DNA of 41,240 nt, taken from the NCBI RefSeq assembly GCF_014637175.1, contig NZ_BMEV01000025.1:1-41240 (forward strand). The letters run 5' to 3'. The notes beneath the pieces were generated by a model. That model worked only from the letters and a program-made list of their open reading frames with translations, searched no databases and had not been told where the DNA came from. The DNA comes from Compostibacillus humi. GTDB taxonomy: Bacteria; Bacillota; Bacilli; Bacillales; Amphibacillaceae. A program made the translations under genes and the position numbers. Of the stretch, positions 7,791 through 16,559 are shown one piece after another (within the stretch, counting starts at the first letter, position 1; each line of letters starts with the position of its first letter).

Positions 7791-7927
7791 AGAAGTTTAT
7801 CATAGGATTTATCCTTGTCTTAGGTTTAAGTTTAACTGTAAGTGGACCTGCAACAATATTGGCACATCCCGGGGATGACCTGGAACCTAAGCCGATGATT
7901 GCACCACCAGACGCTGTGAATATGTAA
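7787..7927 (+). CDS. Secreted signalling-peptide precursor (NprX/Phr-like), 46 residues
   Basis: A 46-codon gene beginning at TTG, whose last two bases are shared with the regulator's TGA stop (TTGA overlap). A strong GGGGGG ribosome binding site lies at 7774-7779, inside the regulator gene. The product has a basic start (MKK), a hydrophobic stretch FIIGFILVLGLSLTVSG and a plausible signal peptidase site after TILA. The exported tail is about 20 residues, acidic and proline-rich, ending APPDAVNM. This is the layout of precursors of imported oligopeptide pheromones. The end PPDAVN resembles the NprX signal SKPDIVG in its PD-x-V core. The mature peptide is inferred to come from the last 7-10 residues, so its exact sequence is not proven. 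A terminator follows after 34 bases. Confidence 0.75.
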   Translation: MKKFIIGFILVLGLSLTVSGPATILAHPGDDLEPKPMIAPPDAVNM

Positions 7928-7961
7928 CCCGACCAACAATAATATTTTCCTTTCCACAGAA

Positions 7962-7996
7962 AAGCCATTGTTTTTTATAACAATGGCTTACTTTTT
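7962..7996 (+). terminator. Terminator of the regulator-peptide cassette
   Basis: An 11-bp perfect stem AAGCCATTGTT/AACAATGGCTT with a 6-base loop, followed by a T-rich tail (ACTTTTT). Confidence 0.85.
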
Positions 7997-8352
7997 CGAG
8001 CTTGCCCCTGCAAGTCCTCCACGACTGGCCTTTCCTTCCGATTTCTTCATTAGAAGGTGCCACAATCGACATTTCCGCTTACCCTTATATATGTAAACTT
8101 TTACCATCACTTTAAGCTGTCGCATGGAACGATTCTCTTTTACGGTAAAATAAGCTGAAATCGAGAAATTGTTAGCTGATTACCCGGAACAACTCCTGTT
8201 TTTTAAGAATTTAACACCAAGATAAAAAAGATTGGTCCCGATATATTTTCTCCGCACGAACGAAACGGAGAGAACAAATGATAGACATTTTATCCAAAGG
8301 TTATAAATCAATAGCTCTATTTCAGCAAGGAAAGAAATAATTTCCCCTGTAT

Positions 8353-8380
8353 AAAAAGCGACGGAACACCGATCGCTTTA
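8353..8380 (-). terminator. Terminator of the DUF4256 gene
   Basis: On the minus strand AAAGCGA-T-CGG TGTT CCG-TCGCTTT, followed by TT: a 10-bp stem with one bulged base, about 30 bases past the stop. Confidence 0.75.
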
Positions 8381-8410
8381 TATTTGCGGCAGCACTGAAT
8401 TTCAAAGCAA

Positions 8411-8977
8411 TCATACCCTTAATATTCCGCGGAACCCTCTGGAACCATAGTATGAATCTGCCCCATTATGATAGACAAATACGTGTCCATAACGATAATC
8501 ACAGAACAAAGCACCGCCCCGTTCTCTAATATCTGCGGGAGTTTTAATCCAGGAGGACGTTTTTGTATCAAAATGTTCCAATTTCTGCAAATCCCTATAT
8601 TGTTCTTCCGTTAGCAGTTCAATCCCTATTTCTGCTGCCACATCCAGCACATTATTTTCCGGTTTATGTTTTTTCCTCTTTTCCCATGCCTCCCGGTCAT
8701 AACATAAGCTTCTACGGCCTTTAGGACTTTCCTTTGAACAGTCACAAAAAATGAACTCGTCGGTTTTTTCGTCATAACCGATGACGTCCGGTTCACCGAG
8801 AGTCTCTTCCATTGCATGGAGCGTCCGCAGCTTTTCTGGATTTGCTTCAAGTTTAGACTGGACCTTCTCCCAATCCAGTCCCTCATGACGGTGCATATTG
8901 TTTTCAAACCGCCCTTTCAATATTTGGAGTAATTCTGCCTGCTGTTCATGTGACAGTATTTGGCCGTTTTTTGCCAC
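8411..8977 (-). CDS. DUF4256 family protein
   Basis: A cytoplasmic protein of about 188 residues in the DUF4256 family. Characteristic stretches are GEPDVIGYD, FCDCSKESPKGRRSLCYDREA, then HKPEN, GIELLTEEQYR and the C-terminal YGSRGFRGILRV. The reaction is unknown. The frame opens with ATG at 8995, but AAAGGGG sits eight bases before a GTG at 8977, which begins VAKNGQILSHEQQ; I prefer that start. It lies 30 bases downstream of the MFS transporter in the same direction and may share its transcript; a strong terminator follows. Confidence 0.75.
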   Translation of the reverse strand: MAKNGQILSHEQQAELLQILKGRFENNMHRHEGLDWEKVQSKLEANPEKLRTLHAMEETLGEPDVIGYDEKTDEFIFCDCSKESPKGRRSLCYDREAWEKRKKHKPENNVLDVAAEIGIELLTEEQYRDLQKLEHFDTKTSSWIKTPADIRERGGALFCDYRYGHVFVYHNGADSYYGSRGFRGILRV

Positions 8978-9007
8978 TTTATAAACCCCTTTCATTTTCT
9001 ATATTTT

Positions 9008-10228
9008 TTATACGACTTCCTTAAAATAGATTTCCTTATCCCGTCTCATTACCGATGCGGCAAAGACTATAGACAAGAATAACATGACAAGAGCCAACGT
9101 TACAATCGTTATCCGCAAGGAAAAATAATCGGCCATTATGCCCACAGCGAGTACAAACAATATTTGCAACGCACTTTGAATAAACTGATAGATACTAGTA
9201 ACTCTTCCCATGATTTCTGTCGGTATATTATTTTGATAGAAAGTCATCATTCCTGCGTTAAAAAACACATGGAAGAAGCCCAAAATAATAAATCCGGCCG
9301 CTACTGAGGCAAATGACCAGGAAAATGCATAAATCACATACCCCACGGTCATCATGATTAAACCAGATGCGATCATCTTTTTCAGCGGTATTCGATTGGA
9401 AACGATAGATAATAAAGCTGCGCCAGCGACAGAACCAATCCCCGTAATACTGATTAACAAACTGTACTCCAATTCCGTTAGACCGACTACTTGCTGAGTA
9501 AATACCACTTCTTGTGCATCCATCGCAAAGGTAAAGATAATAAGGAGAATATAGGCAATATATATACTTGATACGTATCGACTGTCTGACATAAATTTTA
9601 TAACGATAGTAAAGTCATAAAGCACTTGGGAAATCGTTAATTTTGGGATACGCTCTTTCTCAATCGTTTCCATCTCGGGGAGAAATAAAAACAAGAGTGC
9701 CGGAATTATAAAGAATAGTACGTTAATCCATAGTACAATTTCAACAGAGGTCCATATCATAAGCGCGCCGCCAACCGCCGGTCCGACAATAAATGCACCG
9801 GAATCGGCGAAAGAACGGAACGCGTTAAACCGCTTCCTTTTCTCTTTAGGCACGAGCATCGTCATATAGGTTACGGACGCAGGGGTAAAAAAGGCATTGG
9901 CGGCGTTCAAGATGATCAGGATAGCATAAATTACTGCAATGTTAGGAGCAAAGGGAATAAAACCGATAAACAACGCCCGGATAAGATACGTCGTCACCAT
10001 CACTTGCCGCTTGCTCCGATAGTCAATAAAGCTTCCGGTCCAAAACTTTGTAAAAATATTTGTCAGCGGCCCGACAATCCAAAGCCCGGCAACAGCAGCG
10101 GCCGATCCTGTAAGACGATATACGATTATATTAATAGCAACTAAATAGATGAAATTTCCGATGCTTGAAATACCAATGGAAATCAATAACAATATCGGGG
10201 CTTTCCAGCCATTCCTTTTCTTTCCCAT
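9008..10228 (-). CDS. MFS transporter (EntS/MFS_3-type exporter)
   Basis: About 406 residues with roughly twelve hydrophobic helices and a cytoplasmic central loop (near residues 190-215, EMETIEKERIPKL). The loop between helices 2 and 3 reads GSFIDYRSKRQVM, the usual MFS A-motif position. The domain type resembles the MFS_3/EntS group of drug or siderophore exporters. The substrate cannot be read from sequence. A TTG four codons upstream is also open, but ATG at 10228 follows GGGGAAG and is preferred. Confidence 0.75.
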   Translation of the reverse strand: MGKKRNGWKAPILLLISIGISSIGNFIYLVAINIIVYRLTGSAAAVAGLWIVGPLTNIFTKFWTGSFIDYRSKRQVMVTTYLIRALFIGFIPFAPNIAVIYAILIILNAANAFFTPASVTYMTMLVPKEKRKRFNAFRSFADSGAFIVGPAVGGALMIWTSVEIVLWINVLFFIIPALLFLFLPEMETIEKERIPKLTISQVLYDFTIVIKFMSDSRYVSSIYIAYILLIIFTFAMDAQEVVFTQQVVGLTELEYSLLISITGIGSVAGAALLSIVSNRIPLKKMIASGLIMMTVGYVIYAFSWSFASVAAGFIILGFFHVFFNAGMMTFYQNNIPTEIMGRVTSIYQFIQSALQILFVLAVGIMADYFSLRITIVTLALVMLFLSIVFAASVMRRDKEIYFKEVV

Positions 10229-10330
10229 TATCTTCCCCAATTCCTTTGGTTTAGTTACGTTGTTGTCTCTGTGTAAGAAATTTCATAATCCGATATAGCC
10301 AAAAGATATGTCAGCTCAATCAAAAATTCC

Positions 10331-10768
10331 CTATAAATTTTCCGCTAACTTTTTAATAATATGTTTGGATTCGGCAGCAAATTCTGCGGAAGCATCATAG
10401 TATTTTTGCCCGTCAGCAAGTAAAGAGAAGTCACCGATTTCAATTTTTAATAATGTGCTGCCGTTTCGGTTTTCCAGCTTATATATGTAGCTGATATCCC
10501 CTTCATTCACTTTCTCTTCCCAAGTGGAAGAGTATAGAGCAATTTTCAATTCTTTCGGTTCCATTGCTTTAATAATCTTTGTAATCGTCCTTCCGCTATT
10601 TGGATGATTCCAAACAACTTCACTCCCCTCCGTCATTGGATGGTCAGGATAGTCTTCCGGGAGTTCATCCCATTGGGAGACATATTTTGGAAGCGTAAGT
10701 ACTTCCCAAATTTCCGGAGGACTCGCTTCGATTAGAACCTCATCTTTAACGATCAGTTTATTAGACAT
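10331..10768 (-). CDS. SRPBCC (START/AHSA1-like) domain protein
   Basis: A 145-residue single-domain protein of the SRPBCC fold. It begins with the typical VLIEASPPEIWEVLTLPKYVSQWDELP, contains a central strand pattern with GRTITK and ends in an amphipathic helix (YDASAEFAAESKHIIKKL). Such proteins bind hydrophobic ligands or act as small co-regulators. Start: ATG at 10768, seven bases after GGAGG; a GTG two codons earlier is too close. It lies about 100 bases upstream of the MFS gene in the same direction, so the two may be functionally linked. Confidence 0.7.
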   Translation of the reverse strand: MSNKLIVKDEVLIEASPPEIWEVLTLPKYVSQWDELPEDYPDHPMTEGSEVVWNHPNSGRTITKIIKAMEPKELKIALYSSTWEEKVNEGDISYIYKLENRNGSTLLKIEIGDFSLLADGQKYYDASAEFAAESKHIIKKLAENL

Positions 10769-11040
10769 GCCCACACCTCCAAAGATTTGAAAATCATTAT
10801 ATACATATAGATTTATTCTATACCGAAATTTTTTGGTATGACAGCATGCATCTCACAAGAACTAAATTACATATCTATTGCGAAGCCGATAGATCACATA
10901 TTGCTTTTGGTTAAAAGTTACTATTTCCCTTTTCCTTAACAAACTGATGTTAAAATCTTAATTTTCTGTACCTTAACCATGAAATATTATACGATAGTTT
11001 ATACATGATGAATATCAATTTAAATAACGGAGGGGATTAT

Positions 11041-11244
11041 ATGCCATATGTTAATATTAAAATTACGAAGGAAAATGTAACACCTGAAAAGAAGGCGGAA
11101 CTCATAAAGGGAGCAACCCAATTGCTCGTTGATGTTTTAGGGAAAAATCCGAATACAACAGTAGTAGTAATCGATGAAGTAGATACAGATAACTGGGGCA
11201 TTGCCGGGGAATCTGTTACCGTCCGAAGACAAAAAGGGCTGTAA
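11041..11244 (+). CDS. 4-oxalocrotonate tautomerase family protein
   Basis: A 67-residue protein beginning Met-Pro-Tyr-Val-Asn-Ile. In this family the initiator Met is removed and Pro1 is the catalytic base, so the start must be the ATG at 11041, which follows GGAGGGG, not the upstream in-frame ATGs. The pattern TVVVIDEVDTDNWGIAGE is typical of the family. It catalyses keto-enol tautomerisation of small acids; the natural substrate is unknown because no aromatic catabolic genes are adjacent. Confidence 0.85.
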   Translation: MPYVNIKITKENVTPEKKAELIKGATQLLVDVLGKNPNTTVVVIDEVDTDNWGIAGESVTVRRQKGL

Positions 11245-11259
11245 TGTATTAGGAAAAAA

Positions 11260-11297
11260 GGACATATCATTTCGTTTGTGATATGTCCCCCGTTTTT
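11260..11297 (+). terminator. Terminator between the tautomerase and AraC genes
   Basis: A 10-bp stem GGACATATCA/TGATATGTCC with a 9-base loop, followed by CCCCGTTTTT. It lies between converging genes and could act on both strands. Confidence 0.75.
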
Positions 11298-11319
11298 CCC
11301 ATCATTCACAACTGAAATC

Positions 11320-12186
11320 TTATTCCTTTGTTTTAATCGGCACCCATATTTCACTATAATAATCGTCTGAAGAAGGATCATCTTCACTGACATAGACTTC
11401 CATATCCGGGCCGCCGGAATGTTCATATCCCGTAGCCGGAAACCATTCCGAGAATATTCGGTTCCAGACCTTTGGCATTGCATGAGGCATGGCGCCGTGA
11501 ACCGGGAAGACCGCCCATGTTGCAGCAGGAATCGTCCGCTCTTCCCAATCATGCGGAAATTGTTCCATCGTTTTTTCTGCACCGATGAGATATGAGAAGT
11601 TTTCAAGTTTCTTATCAAAGTCGAGACATATTCCGATTAGTCCAAGAGGTCCGCAACTTTTCGCAAGCTCGGCTGTAAAACCATTCTTGTTCGATTCATC
11701 CCAGAAAGCAGCAATCTGCCGATGGTTCTCTCCTCCGATCGTCGTTGTCCGAATGCTTTTCCCAATAACTGTAAATGCTTCTTTCTCTACAATCTTATAA
11801 TCCATTTCCACATCACCCTTTAACTGAATTTGAAAAGAGAGTTTCGGGTATGCTTTCAACGATTGGCTGTTTTTCTTCGCGGCGGAAGGGCTGACACCAT
11901 GAATCTTGCGAAATGCTTTCGTAAAAGCTTCCGGACTTTCATATCCATATTTCAATGCAACATCAATTACTTTGGCCTTTGAATGAACGAGTTCTTGAGC
12001 TGCAACAGTAATCCGCCGGTTTCGGATATATTCACTGACCGTGTAGCCTGTCAGCATGCTAAACATCCGCTGAAAGTGAAATTTAGACATGCAGGCAACC
12101 TTCGCAATTTCTTCAATCTCGAGATTTTTATCTAAATTGCTCTCAATATATTCAATACTGTCCAGCAATTTTTGAAGCTTCTCCAT
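11320..12186 (-). CDS. AraC family regulator with GyrI-like ligand-binding domain
   Basis: A 288-residue transcription factor. Two helix-turn-helix units of the AraC family occupy about residues 5-105 (IEEIAKVACMSKFHFQRMFSMLTGYTVSEYIRNRRI, then VALKYGYESPEAFTKAFRKIHGVSPS). A GyrI-like/effector-binding domain follows from about residue 130 (YKIVEKEAFTVIGKSIRT to the end with WVPIK). Proteins of this layout sense small drugs or amphipathic ligands. The ATG at 12186 has AGAGGG six bases upstream; a TTG two codons earlier is less likely. Its target may be the adjacent decayed exporter region, but that is only proximity. Confidence 0.85.
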   Translation of the reverse strand: MEKLQKLLDSIEYIESNLDKNLEIEEIAKVACMSKFHFQRMFSMLTGYTVSEYIRNRRITVAAQELVHSKAKVIDVALKYGYESPEAFTKAFRKIHGVSPSAAKKNSQSLKAYPKLSFQIQLKGDVEMDYKIVEKEAFTVIGKSIRTTTIGGENHRQIAAFWDESNKNGFTAELAKSCGPLGLIGICLDFDKKLENFSYLIGAEKTMEQFPHDWEERTIPAATWAVFPVHGAMPHAMPKVWNRIFSEWFPATGYEHSGGPDMEVYVSEDDPSSDDYYSEIWVPIKTKE

Positions 12187-12312
12187 TTGCAACCCTCTTT
12201 TCAGTTTTCAGTATAGCAGCACCCTTTTTCGTATTCCTGCGATTTCGTGCTCTCTTATGACAGGATAATTGTGGATTAATACCCTTAAACGCAGTTACAA
12301 TTCAAACCATTG

Positions 12313-13668
12313 TTATTCTTTAACTTTTAAAAGCCGCAAACTGTTTAAAGCAACTAACAGGGTAGCTCCTGTATCGGAAAGAATGGCAACCCAAAGGGTT
12401 AACCATCCCGGAATAACAAGAAGTAAAGCAAATAATTTAATGCCAATCGAAAAAGCAATATTTGCTTTAATAATACGGAAGGATTTACGGCTCAATCGGA
12501 TCGCAAACGGCAGTTTACCTAGGTCATCCCCCATTAACGCAATATCAGCTGTTTCAATGGCCGTATCCGATCCGCCTCTCCCCATGGCAATGCCTACAGT
12601 AGAAGCAGCTAGTGCAGGAGCATCGTTGATGCCGTCCCCTACCATAGCAACCTTTCCATATTTAGACCTTAATTGTCGGATATAATCTAATTTATTTTGC
12701 GGCATCAATTCCGCTTGAATTTCGGCTACGCCCATCTGACTTCCAATTTTCTCGGCCGTTGATTTATTGTCCCCTGTCAGCATCACTGTCTTTTTAATTC
12801 CAAGCTGAAATAATTTTTGTATAACATTTTTGCTCGATTCCCGCACCTTATCGGCAACAGCAATTAAAGCCAGCACTTCTTTCTCCGTTCCAAACACCAT
12901 GACGGTTTTTCCATCATTTTGCAATGCTGTCACCGGCTGCTCCAAATTATCGTCCACATCCGTTATTTCTTTGAACAGCTTCGGATTTCCAATATAATAC
13001 GTTATTCCGTTCACTGTTCCTTTGATTCCTTTTCCTGTGATAGAAGAGAAATCTTCAACAATAATATCCGTATATGGAATGTTCTCTTCTTCTGCCTTTT
13101 TCACAATTGCTGACGCAAGGGGATGCTTGGTTCTGCTTTCTAATGCGGCAATGACAGCTAGAATTTCTTTTTCATTTTTATTTGAATCCATCACTTTAAA
13201 ATCCGTTACCGCAGGCACACCTTTCGTTAAGGTACCTGTTTTATCAAAGGCAATTACGTTTACACGGCCCAATTCTTCTAAATATATTCCGCCTTTAATA
13301 AGGACTCCTTTTTTCGCTGCATTTCCAATGGCCGAAACAATGGAAATCGGAGTGGAAATAACTAAAGCACAAGGACAGCCGACAACAAGAACAGCCAAAC
13401 CTTGATAAACCCATGTTTCCCAGGTTCCATGGAAAATTAGTGGGGGAATAATTGCAACGAGCACGGCAATTCCCATGATGATAGGAGTGTAGTATTGCGC
13501 AAATTTATCAATAAATGATTGGGCCGGTGCCCGTTCTGTCTGTGCTTCCTCTACAAGCTGAATAATTTTGGAAATGGTTGTATCTTTAACTAATTTTGTT
13601 ACTTCAACTTCAAGCAAACCTTCTACGTTTAGTGTGCCGGCAAACACTTGATCATTTACTGTTTTGGA
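12313..13668 (-). pseudogene. cadA: P1B-type heavy-metal ATPase (CadA-like), N-terminus lost
   Basis: The reading frame retains the C-terminal two thirds of a P1B-2 (Zn/Cd/Pb) ATPase. It has the end of the actuator domain ([13 protein letters not shown]), the membrane motif CPCALVIS, the phosphorylation site [15 protein letters not shown], the hinge [13 protein letters not shown] and the last helices with GIK and [16 protein letters not shown]. Lost are the metal-binding domain, the first four helices and the first part of the actuator domain. The remaining 444 codons start at a GTG with no proper binding site, whereas the family is usually 620-720 residues. The 5' side abuts the stop codon of an ABC permease gene, so a deletion fused the two. 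A functional pump is very unlikely. Confidence 0.8.
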
Positions 13669-14380
13669 CGAAGAAGTGCGAGAATAAATCCTGCAACGCC
13701 AATGCCGAGAAGTACCAGTGAAACTTTCATAAAGTCAGCCATTTTTAATGTACCAGCCATCGCATCCTGAAATCCCTGATGAGCCCAGTATTGCGGCATA
13801 AAGCGGCTTACGGCCTGCAAAAACTCCGGCATCATGTCAACCGGCACCCACAAACCGCCGAGCAAGGCTCCCCCCAGAGCAATTACCTGTGTCAGGGCAA
13901 TTCCCATATTTGTTGTTTTCACCATGACGGACAGTGCCAGACCGATTCCCGTTACCATGAAGGTGAGGAATATTGCCAGCATCATTAATAGCAACGGCTG
14001 CTCCATCGGAACATCATAGACTGCTTTTCCGAATAATAGCAAAATAACTATCTGTATAAAAACAATATACATATAAGGAATCCACTTGCCCAGCAAATAG
14101 AAATGATTAGAAAGCGGCGTGCTTGCAATTCTTGCTACCATGCCGATTTTCTGATCCTTTAATAATGACTCTGCCATGGAAATCATAATAAAGAAAACAA
14201 ACATGACCGTGTATCCCGGAACGATGGACAGAATAACTTGCCTGCTTTCTGTTTCATTTAATCCGGAAGTAAATACGGAAATAAATAGGACAGTAAAGAT
14301 AATCGGCAAAATGATTGCCCAAAACCAAATTCCCCGATCTTGCAAATTTTTTTCAATTCCAATTGAATGACTGCATTCAT
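13656..14380 (-). pseudogene. ABC-2 type exporter permease, frameshifted near the start
   Basis: The body (about 229 residues) is a typical ABC-2 membrane subunit with about six helices, for example VPGYTVMFVFFIMISMAES, then IASTPLSNHFYLLGKW and GGLWVPVDMMPEFLQ. A good ATG at 14380 with GGGAGG seven bases upstream opens MNAVIQLELKK, but a run of seven A residues (minus strand, 14347-14353) shifts it out of phase with the body. An eighth A would join it as LKK-NLQDRGIWFW. The gene may therefore be dead, rescued by slippage, or a sequencing error. Its last residues (RPKQ then stop) appear to come from the fused cadA sequence, so the 3' end may also be cut. The partner ATPase lies 15 bases upstream. 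Confidence 0.65.
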
Positions 14381-14395
14381 CCTTTTTCCTCCCTT

Positions 14396-15283
14396 TTAAT
14401 CCCTCAGCTCTTTTCCAGTTAAGGAAAAGAAAACATCTTCTAATATCGGCTGGACAAGTTCTAAACGCTCTAATTGGTCATTCTTTTCTTTATAAAACTG
14501 AAGAACAAACTCCATTGCATCCAGCGGACGATTTGTTTGCACGATGTAGCCGCCATTTTTTGCAGCTACCGAACCAAACTCATTTATTTTATCTGGCAAC
14601 GCATTTCCGCCCTTTACAAAAATGGAAGGAACAGCATGTTTTTGCAAGATCTGCTGGATGGTACCATTTTCTACTATTTTTCCATGATCGATGAAAGCTG
14701 CCTCATCACATAACCGTTCTATTTCTTCCATATAATGGCTTGCATAAATAATCGTCTTGCCGGCTTCTCTAAACCTATCCACCATTTGAAATATATGCTG
14801 TCGGGACTGGGGATCAATGCCGACTGTCGGTTCGTCCATAATAATTAAGTCCGGCTCATGTAAAATTGCACACCCGATATTCAAACGGCGCTTCATCCCT
14901 CCGGAAAAAGTCTGCACTTTATCTTTTTCCCTTTTCTCCAGACCGATTTCCTTTAACACTTCTGAAATTCGTTCTTTTAATGCTTTTCCTGACAGTCCGT
15001 AAAGCCTGCCAAAAAATTGCAAATTATCCTTGGCGGAAACCGTCTCCTCCAAAGAAATATCTTGAGGAACGTAACCGATGCGGACAGAATCAGAAAAACG
15101 CAGCTCCCCCCTGTAATCTTGGATAATGGAAGCTATAATTTTTATCAATGTTGATTTGCCTGCTCCATTCGGCCCGACTAGCCCGAGACAGATCCCTTTT
15201 GAAACTTGTAAAGAAATATTGGACAATACCGTCTTCTTTCCGTAGTTTTTATAAATGCCGTTTAAAGTCAACAAGCGAGTCAC
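14396..15283 (-). CDS. ABC transporter ATP-binding protein (ABC-2 exporter)
   Basis: A 295-residue ATPase. It shows Walker A GPNGAGKS (about residues 37-44), a Q-loop in YVPQD, the signature FSGGMKRR, Walker B DLIIMDEPTVGID and the switch histidine in YASHYMEE. The C-terminal extension (about residues 220-295) is typical of drug, antibiotic or Na+ exporter subunits of the ABC-2 class. The start is GTG after GAAGGCGGGG. It pairs with the downstream permease, 15 bases away, which is frameshifted; the exporter as a whole may therefore be non-functional. Confidence 0.85.
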   Translation of the reverse strand: MTRLLTLNGIYKNYGKKTVLSNISLQVSKGICLGLVGPNGAGKSTLIKIIASIIQDYRGELRFSDSVRIGYVPQDISLEETVSAKDNLQFFGRLYGLSGKALKERISEVLKEIGLEKREKDKVQTFSGGMKRRLNIGCAILHEPDLIIMDEPTVGIDPQSRQHIFQMVDRFREAGKTIIYASHYMEEIERLCDEAAFIDHGKIVENGTIQQILQKHAVPSIFVKGGNALPDKINEFGSVAAKNGGYIVQTNRPLDAMEFVLQFYKEKNDQLERLELVQPILEDVFFSLTGKELRD

Positions 15284-15396
15284 CCCCGCCTTCTCAAAAT
15301 CTAAATTCTATTATGATAGATGATAATATTTTCAGCACAGATAAATGAATAACATGTGGAAATATTGGAATAACATGGCAAAATAAAGGTACGTAT

Positions 15397-15436
15397 AGAG
15401 AAAAACCCTTGGACCGCTGTTGCTGATACCAAGGGT
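15397..15436 (-). terminator. Terminator of the aspartate dehydrogenase gene
   Basis: On the minus strand ACCCTTGG ... CCAAGGGT with a 16-base loop, followed by TTTTTCT. Confidence 0.7.
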
Positions 15437-15567
15437 GATGATGGACAAACAATAATTAAATGAAGATAATTTTTCTGTCCGAATTCATAGAAATAAAATT
15501 GACTTTTCCTGCTATAGATGGACTATAATGTTGTAAAAGCAGTTTCATTTTCTGTCATTTTTGGCGA

Positions 15568-16344
15568 TTATCCGCCAACTCTTACTTTCCGATTCATTCT
15601 TTTCAATGTTCCTAAAATACTCATCGCTGCCAAATAGCTTGTCTTCGGGTTATCAGGAAACGGATTATTCGTAATGGTAAACACCGCTTCTCCAAAATCC
15701 CCCGTCATTTCCACCTGGTGGATATTTTTATCAGTGTGGGGATCAGCAACAATCTTTACCTTTGTTCTTTCTGCCCCGATACCTGCCAGTGACAAGATGA
15801 TAGAAACGTTGATATTTTTTGGAAACTGCTTAATCGCATCAGCTGCATTCCCTTCAAACACAACTTTCGCTTCATCGATGTCTTCCGCAATTAGTGAGCC
15901 TGCCGGTTTTCGTGTAGTCAAGGAAACACTGCTCACACTGCCAATATTGGCATTTTGCAATAAGTCTAATCCGCCTATTGCACCTGAAGGGAGATGCAAC
16001 GTATGCCCGTGCCTCATTGCAAGTTCCGTTACTTCTGCCAGCAATTCTGCGTCTGCCAAGGCTCCTATACTAATTAGCACGGCATCCTTTTTTTTAATAA
16101 CTGCCGGCAGCAATGTTTTTGCCGCTTCCACATTTGCTGCTTCCACTACTATATCCATCTCTGATTGAAGAAAAGATTGTAGATCCGTAAACAAGGTTAC
16201 ATCATATTTTGATTCGAGCGGACGGTATTTTTCCTTATTGCGTACAAAAATACTGCGAATACACAAATCTTCCTTTTCATCGCCATTTAATTCTTCCAGC
16301 AAGAAATTTGCAATGGCACCCGCCCCAATTAAACCGATATTCAT
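15568..16344 (-). CDS. nadX: L-aspartate dehydrogenase (DUF108 family)
   Basis: A 258-residue NAD(P)-dependent enzyme that oxidises L-aspartate to iminoaspartate, the first step of NAD synthesis in organisms using NadX. The Rossmann motif GLIGAGAIA is at residues 4-12. The DUF108 signatures follow: LPSGAIGGLDLL at 118-129, DPHTDKNIHQVE around 201-212 (with the conserved histidine), GDFGEAVFTITNNPFPDNPKTSYLAA near the end. The length is normal and the ATG is preceded by a GGGGG-type site. No nadA or nadC in the window, so its role in NAD synthesis rather than aspartate catabolism is inferred. Confidence 0.85.
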   Translation of the reverse strand: MNIGLIGAGAIANFLLEELNGDEKEDLCIRSIFVRNKEKYRPLESKYDVTLFTDLQSFLQSEMDIVVEAANVEAAKTLLPAVIKKKDAVLISIGALADAELLAEVTELAMRHGHTLHLPSGAIGGLDLLQNANIGSVSSVSLTTRKPAGSLIAEDIDEAKVVFEGNAADAIKQFPKNINVSIILSLAGIGAERTKVKIVADPHTDKNIHQVEMTGDFGEAVFTITNNPFPDNPKTSYLAAMSILGTLKRMNRKVRVGG

Positions 16345-16559
16345 CTTTCTCCCCCCAATTCCTATAGCAATACTCTAACTTTATTCTGGCATAGAGTGTT
16401 AAAATTTCAATGATTTCATCTTTTTCTTGTTCACCACTTATGCATAAGTCAAAAAGAGTTATCTACGGTCCTCTAATAGGTTGCTATTCAATTAAGCACC
16501 AATTATTATTATATTCGATATTTATCTCTGCATAGTTATTATAAAACTGGAGGGGTTTG

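Larger units (their letters stand above)
7928..8410. other. Non-coding stretch between peptide gene and DUF4256 gene
   Basis: About 480 bases. Apart from the terminators at 7962 and 8353 I see only a small hairpin TCTCCG/CGGAGA near 8249-8271, followed by a 20-codon frame at 8278-8340 that is too short to support. No recognisable protein fragments. Confidence 0.5.

Noticed and set aside
8000-8072. Minus-strand 20-codon frame with MKKSEGKASRGGLAGASSKK
   Set aside because: No ribosome binding site and no recognised family; could be a remnant or chance.
8278-8340. 20-codon frame preceded by GGAGAG
   Set aside because: Too short, no hydrophobic or domain pattern, and part of its leader is a hairpin arm; not enough to call a gene.
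12313-13647. Treating the 444-codon P-type ATPase as an intact shorter pump
   Set aside because: It lacks helices 1-4 and part of the actuator domain, which are essential for transport, and starts at a GTG without a proper binding site.
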